This document shows positions 5,314-8,400 of a DNA stretch of 8,400 nucleotides, one piece after another. Within the stretch, counting starts at the first letter, position 1; the number at the start of each line of letters is the position of its first letter. The notes beneath the pieces are model-generated. The model made no database searches. It was not told the DNA's origin and saw only the letters and a list, made by a program, of their open reading frames with translations. The translations under genes and the position numbers were made by a program. The stretch is from Propionibacteriaceae bacterium (GTDB taxonomy: Bacteria; Actinomycetota; Actinomycetes; Propionibacteriales; Propionibacteriaceae), in contig PMLO01000037.1 of NCBI GenBank assembly GCA_003158895.1, positions 19,937-28,336 of the forward strand. The letters run 5' to 3'.

Positions 5314-7359
5314 GTGAACCCCAACCCTGTGGCATCGACTGCGCTGCCCTACGCGCTCCAAGACTTCGCGCACATCACCGCCGACGACTGGCGTGCGGCC
5401 CTGAGCGACGGCATGGCTGAGCAGCTCGCCGAGCTGGATGCGATCGCGACCGACACCACCCCGCCCACCGCTGAGAATGTGCTGGATGCCTGGGAGCGGT
5501 CCGGGCAGCTGCTGGATCGGGCCACGATGGGCTTCTGGACGCTCAAGGAGGCCGACACGACCGCCGCCCTCGACGCGATCGAGGAGGAGATGTCGCCGAA
5601 GCTCGCGGCACACAACGACGCGATCATGCTGGACAGGAGGCTGTACGACAGGCTGGTCTCTCTCGATGCGCGCGTCACGGTCGGTGAGATCTCCCTCGAT
5701 GAACAGGCCGCCTGGCTGCTCAGCGAGAAGCTGCGCGACTACCGGCGCCTCGGCGTGAACCTCCCCGAGGCCGAGCAGACGACGTTGCGGGAGCTCAACG
5801 AGCGCATCGCCACCCTCGAGGCCAAGTGGAACACCGTCGTCGTCGCCGGACGCAACGAGGCCGCCCTCCACATCGAGGACGCGTCGCTCCTGGCAGGCCT
5901 CGCACCCGAGGACCTACGGGCCGCCAGCGAAGCCGCGACTCGCCGCGGCCTGACGGGCTGGGTCCTCGACGTCGTCAACACCACCGGACAGCCGTTGCTC
6001 GGCAAGCTCGCGAACCGTGACGTACGCCGATGCCTTCACCAGGCCTCGGTCGGACGGGGCCTGACGGGCGACCACGACACCAGGCCCCTCATCGTCGAGC
6101 TCGCCCGACTTCGCTCGCAGCGCGCGACGCTCCTCGGCTTCGCGCATCACGCCGAGTTCGTCGCCAGCGACGGTTGCGCGAAGACCACGGAGGCGGTCAA
6201 CGCGATCCTCCATCGGGTCGCCCGACCGGCCATCGAGAACGCACGCCGGGAAGCCTCAGTGCTTCAGGAGGCCCTCAGCCAGGATCACCCCGGCGAGAGC
6301 CTCGAGCCCTGGGACTGGCAGTTCTACGCCGAGCGTGTACGCGCCGCGACCTTCTCGCTCGACGACGAGGTGCTCCGTCCGTACCTCAGCTTCGAGCACG
6401 TCCTCGTCGATGGCGTGTTCGCGGCAGCGACCGGCTTGTACGGGATCACGTTCGTCCCGTGTGACCACCTGTGTGGCTACACCGATGAGTGCCGGGTCTA
6501 CGAGGTCCACGACACCGATGGCCGGGCGATGGCGTTGATCATCCTCGACCCGTACGCGCGACCCACGAAACAGGGCGGCGCCTGGATGACATCGCTGGTC
6601 GACCAGAGCCAGCTGCTCGGGCAGCTGCCGGTCGTCACGAACAACTGCAACCTCGTACGGCCCGCGCCCGGGAAGCCCACCCTCATGAGCTGGGACAACG
6701 TCATCACGCTGTTCCACGAGTTCGGGCACGATCTGCACGGGCTGCTGTCCCAGGTCCGCTACCCGTCGCGCTCGGGGACGGCGACGCCGCGGGACTTCGT
6801 CGAGTACCCCAGCCAGGTCAACGAGATGTGGGCCTGGGACCCGACGTTGCTGAGGTCGTACGCGCGCCATCACGAGACCGGCGAGCCCGTCCCCCAGGAG
6901 TGGATCGACACGCTGCTGGCCGCCAGGCATGCAGGCGAGGGGTACGCGGCGACGGAGACCTTCGGCTCGATGATCCTCGACCAGGTCTGGCATCAGACGC
7001 CGTTCGACGAGCTCCCGAGCTCGCCGGACGAGATCGAGGACTTCGAGAAGCGAGCCCTGGCGAGCTGGCAGATCGACTTCCCGCTCGTGCCGCCGCGCTA
7101 CCGCACCGCGTACTTCTCGCACATCTGGAGCGGCAGCTATGCCGCCGGCTACTACTCGTACCTCTGGAGTGAGGTCATGGACGCCGACACCGTCGCCTGG
7201 TTCACCGAGAACGGCAGGATGACACGGGCGAACGGCGACCACTTCCGGCGCACGCTACTGAGCAGGGGCAGCTCGATAGACGTCATGACGTCGTACCGGC
7301 TGTTCCGCGGTGCCGACCCGGATGTACGCCACGTGCTCGAGCGCCGCGGCCTCGTCTGA
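5314..7359 (+). CDS. dcp: M3-family zinc metallopeptidase, peptidyl-dipeptidase Dcp-like
   Basis: The 681-residue product is the same size as the E. coli enzyme as I recall it. It hydrolyses short peptides; Dcp removes C-terminal dipeptides in the cytoplasm and helps recycle peptides. The zinc site is complete: HEFGH at 468-472 supplies two His ligands and catalytic E469, and E497 in DFVEYPSQ is the third ligand at the family's spacing. The substrate and transition-state region is also intact: H603 (FSHIW), Y609 and Y616 within SYAAGYYSYLW, matching His601, Tyr607 and Tyr614 of E. coli Dcp from memory. The C-terminus ends in the usual YRLFRG...DVRHVLERRGL block. There is no signal peptide. 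The gene stands alone, divergent from the phosphodiesterase and convergent with the Ser/Thr-rich protein gene. Oligopeptidase A is the alternative; the length and the six-residue His-to-Tyr spacing favour Dcp. Confidence 0.92.
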   Translation: MNPNPVASTALPYALQDFAHITADDWRAALSDGMAEQLAELDAIATDTTPPTAENVLDAWERSGQLLDRATMGFWTLKEADTTAALDAIEEEMSPKLAAHNDAIMLDRRLYDRLVSLDARVTVGEISLDEQAAWLLSEKLRDYRRLGVNLPEAEQTTLRELNERIATLEAKWNTVVVAGRNEAALHIEDASLLAGLAPEDLRAASEAATRRGLTGWVLDVVNTTGQPLLGKLANRDVRRCLHQASVGRGLTGDHDTRPLIVELARLRSQRATLLGFAHHAEFVASDGCAKTTEAVNAILHRVARPAIENARREASVLQEALSQDHPGESLEPWDWQFYAERVRAATFSLDDEVLRPYLSFEHVLVDGVFAAATGLYGITFVPCDHLCGYTDECRVYEVHDTDGRAMALIILDPYARPTKQGGAWMTSLVDQSQLLGQLPVVTNNCNLVRPAPGKPTLMSWDNVITLFHEFGHDLHGLLSQVRYPSRSGTATPRDFVEYPSQVNEMWAWDPTLLRSYARHHETGEPVPQEWIDTLLAARHAGEGYAATETFGSMILDQVWHQTPFDELPSSPDEIEDFEKRALASWQIDFPLVPPRYRTAYFSHIWSGSYAAGYYSYLWSEVMDADTVAWFTENGRMTRANGDHFRRTLLSRGSSIDVMTSYRLFRGADPDVRHVLERRGLV

Positions 7360-7362
7360 GCC

Positions 7363-8058
7363 CTACTCCGTCGGGCTGGGGTCCGGCACGGTCGTCGTCG
7401 GGTCGGACGTCGGCGGGTCGGACGTCGGCGGGTTGGATGTCGGCGGGTCGGATGTCGGCGGGTCGCTCGACGGGACGATCGTCGGCTCGGCGGTCGTGGG
7501 GTTCGGCGCCGCGGTCGAGGGATCGGTGGTGTGCACCGGCACCTGCGTCTGGGTGGCGCCGGTGGTCTGGCTCGCCGTGGCCGTCGCCTTGTGCGTGCCG
7601 GACGTCGTCGCGGTCGCGGTGGGCGCAGCGGAACTCGACGCGGTCTCGGAGGCCGATGGCATCTGGGAGGTGGTGGTGGGCGTCGATGCCGAGGGAGTCA
7701 CGCTGGAGGATGCGGAACGGGACGCGCCAGTGACCTGTGCGGACATGGAGGTGGCGGGCCCGCCCGGCACGTTGGCCCAGTTCGAGCCGCTCGGCAGGGG
7801 CACCAGCGCGTTGCTGGCGGCAGCCACGACACCCATGAATCCGAAGGCGGCGAGGCTGCCGAACAGGCCGATCCGCAGTGACCTCGGCAGCGCCGCAAAC
7901 CAGTCGAGAAGCTTGTCGGCCTTCGCCTTCAGAAAGCGCCGGGGCCCACCCGTTGGGACGCTCGGAGCACTCCATGGGGCCTGCTGAGGATCGGGCTGGG
8001 ACTCAGCCTTCCACGCCGAGCCTTCGTCTGCCGCTCGACGCGGGCGCTGAGCACTCAC
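7363..8058 (-). CDS. Membrane-anchored Ser/Thr/Pro-rich surface protein with C-terminal pentapeptide repeats
   Basis: The product has 231 residues. A basic, Pro-containing cytoplasmic part (1-62) ends in RFLKAKADKLLDWFAALPRS, an amphipathic segment. One transmembrane helix (about 63-85) follows, then about 145 residues made almost wholly of Ser, Thr, Ala and Pro. Near the end (198-220) are tandem DPPTS/DPPTSN units. No enzymatic domain is present. Such a tail is usually extended and often O-glycosylated in actinobacteria, and may span the cell wall; that role is inference. The GTG start at 8058 follows GGGGGGA with a 6-base gap, and the next Met (75) is inside the membrane helix. On the opposite strand the same DNA reads as an open frame from 7310, but that lacks family features and overlaps the peptidase 3' end. 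I do not recognise a family. Confidence 0.7.
   Translation of the reverse strand: MSAQRPRRAADEGSAWKAESQPDPQQAPWSAPSVPTGGPRRFLKAKADKLLDWFAALPRSLRIGLFGSLAAFGFMGVVAAASNALVPLPSGSNWANVPGGPATSMSAQVTGASRSASSSVTPSASTPTTTSQMPSASETASSSAAPTATATTSGTHKATATASQTTGATQTQVPVHTTDPSTAAPNPTTAEPTIVPSSDPPTSDPPTSNPPTSDPPTSDPTTTVPDPSPTE
7401..7460. repeat. Four tandem 15-bp repeats in the Ser/Thr-rich gene
   Basis: GGTCGGACGTCGGCG occurs twice exactly (7401-7415, 7416-7430), then in two variants differing at one or two bases (7431-7445, 7446-7460), with a decayed partial copy from 7461. The period is a multiple of 3 and encodes the pentapeptide series, so copy-number change would keep the frame. Confidence 0.9.
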
Positions 8059-8060
8059 TG

Positions 8061-8078
8061 CAGATCCCCCCAGATCTG
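8061..8078 (-). promoter_or_regulatory. Inverted repeat enclosing the ribosome binding site of the Ser/Thr-rich protein gene
   Basis: On the plus strand CAGATC-CCCCCA-GATCTG is a perfect 6-bp inverted repeat. On the minus-strand mRNA the loop and adjacent base carry GGGGGGA, the Shine-Dalgarno site 6 bases before the GTG start at 8058. A hairpin here could modulate initiation, or the DNA could be an operator. The structure is seen; the function is inferred. Confidence 0.4.
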
Positions 8079-8187
8079 TCGGCGGTCACCGACGAGGGCC
8101 ATCCTGGTATGCCGACGGTCCCGGCCGCGCCTGCATGAGAACCTTCCCAGGTGCGAATCCGCCGTCGTCCTCGCTGGAGTAGGCGCG

Positions 8188-8400
8188 TCAGATCAACGGC
8201 CAGGGGATGCGGCGGCCCGTACGGTCGACAGGCAGGATCCGCGTCGTCAGCAGGCGTTGGACACGTGACTTCAGAGCCGCCACCTCGGCGCGGCTGAGAA
8301 GGCCGGCCAGCGCATCGGGCACCGCGTCGGCAAGGGGCTCGATCGTGTCGAGATCGGCAGCCGGAATCTGTTCCCCGGCGAAGTCCCAGATGACCGTACG
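8188..8400 (-). CDS. SCO1664-family protein (PI3/4-kinase-like fold), 3' end only
   Basis: The last 70 residues are visible and the gene runs off the right edge. It opens RTVIWDFAGEQIP, resembling the V-L-W-x-W/F-A-G-E-x-L/I-P strand of SCO1664-family proteins. The helical stretch ending ALKSRVQRLLTTRILPVD and the terminal RRIPWPLI match the family's 'ALxxRVxxLL...PxxPWPP' ending. The family has a distant phosphatidylinositol-3/4-kinase-like fold of unknown substrate. It is conserved in actinobacteria, usually beside a DUF3090 protein and a histidine-phosphatase-family protein near mshC (from memory). The stop at 8188 is 129 bases upstream of the next minus-strand gene, so cotranscription is possible but not required. 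Confidence 0.78.
   Translation of the reverse strand, partial: RTVIWDFAGEQIPAADLDTIEPLADAVPDALAGLLSRAEVAALKSRVQRLLTTRILPVDRTGRRIPWPLI

Noticed and set aside
6256..7242. 328-codon minus-strand open frame opposite the M3 peptidase
   Set aside because: The plus strand encodes a complete conserved enzyme with its HEFGH site here, so the antisense frame is a byproduct of high GC.
7401..7475. Tandem repeats considered as a CRISPR array
   Set aside because: The units are 15 bp, directly abutting with no spacers, and in frame with a coding sequence.
7310..7987. 225-codon plus-strand open frame (Gly/Val/Asp repeats) opposite the Ser/Thr-rich protein gene
   Set aside because: It overlaps the 3' end of the peptidase and lacks a ribosome binding site. 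The minus-strand reading gives a coherent cytoplasmic part, membrane helix and Ser/Thr/Pro tail with a proper start. This is the closest call among the rejected frames.

Overview
The window is high-GC DNA with short intergenic gaps, GTG starts mixed with ATG starts, and protein families typical of Actinomycetota: a type VII (ESX/WXG100) cassette, an SCO1664-family protein, and a Ser/Thr/Pro-rich membrane-anchored surface protein. The frequent GTACG-type strings and overall gene content would fit a Propionibacteriales/Nocardioidaceae-like organism, but the genus cannot be fixed from the sequence alone.

Positions 1-4339 hold four tightly packed plus-strand genes, with successive start and stop codons overlapping by 4-8 bases. 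They are: the 3' end of a YbaB/EbfC-like gene; a 105-residue WXG100 protein; a 1013-residue protein with its own N-terminal WXG-type helical region, a very long Ser/Thr/Ala/Pro/Gly-rich linker and a C-terminal region of about 340 residues that I cannot assign; and a 238-residue single-pass membrane protein with a two-cysteine outer domain. This looks like one translationally coupled type VII secretion-associated operon. It encodes a probable substrate pair and an accessory membrane protein. No ESX core ATPase or channel gene lies in the window. This is the least ordinary part of the window and the best candidate for an undescribed system.

Positions 4344-8400 are more ordinary. A minus-strand glycerophosphodiester phosphodiesterase converges on the operon with a 4-base gap. 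A 250-base divergent intergenic region follows, carrying a long imperfect inverted repeat, a smaller operator-like palindrome and a possible extended -10 promoter. It precedes a full-length M3-family zinc peptidase (Dcp-like) with all zinc ligands and transition-state tyrosines present.

Convergent with the peptidase, after a 3-base gap, is a minus-strand gene for a Ser/Thr/Pro-rich membrane-anchored protein ending in tandem pentapeptide repeats. Upstream of it on the same strand is the 3' end of an SCO1664-family gene that runs off the window. No rRNA, tRNA, CRISPR array, insertion sequence or integrase was seen. No gene-free stretch exceeds 250 bases.
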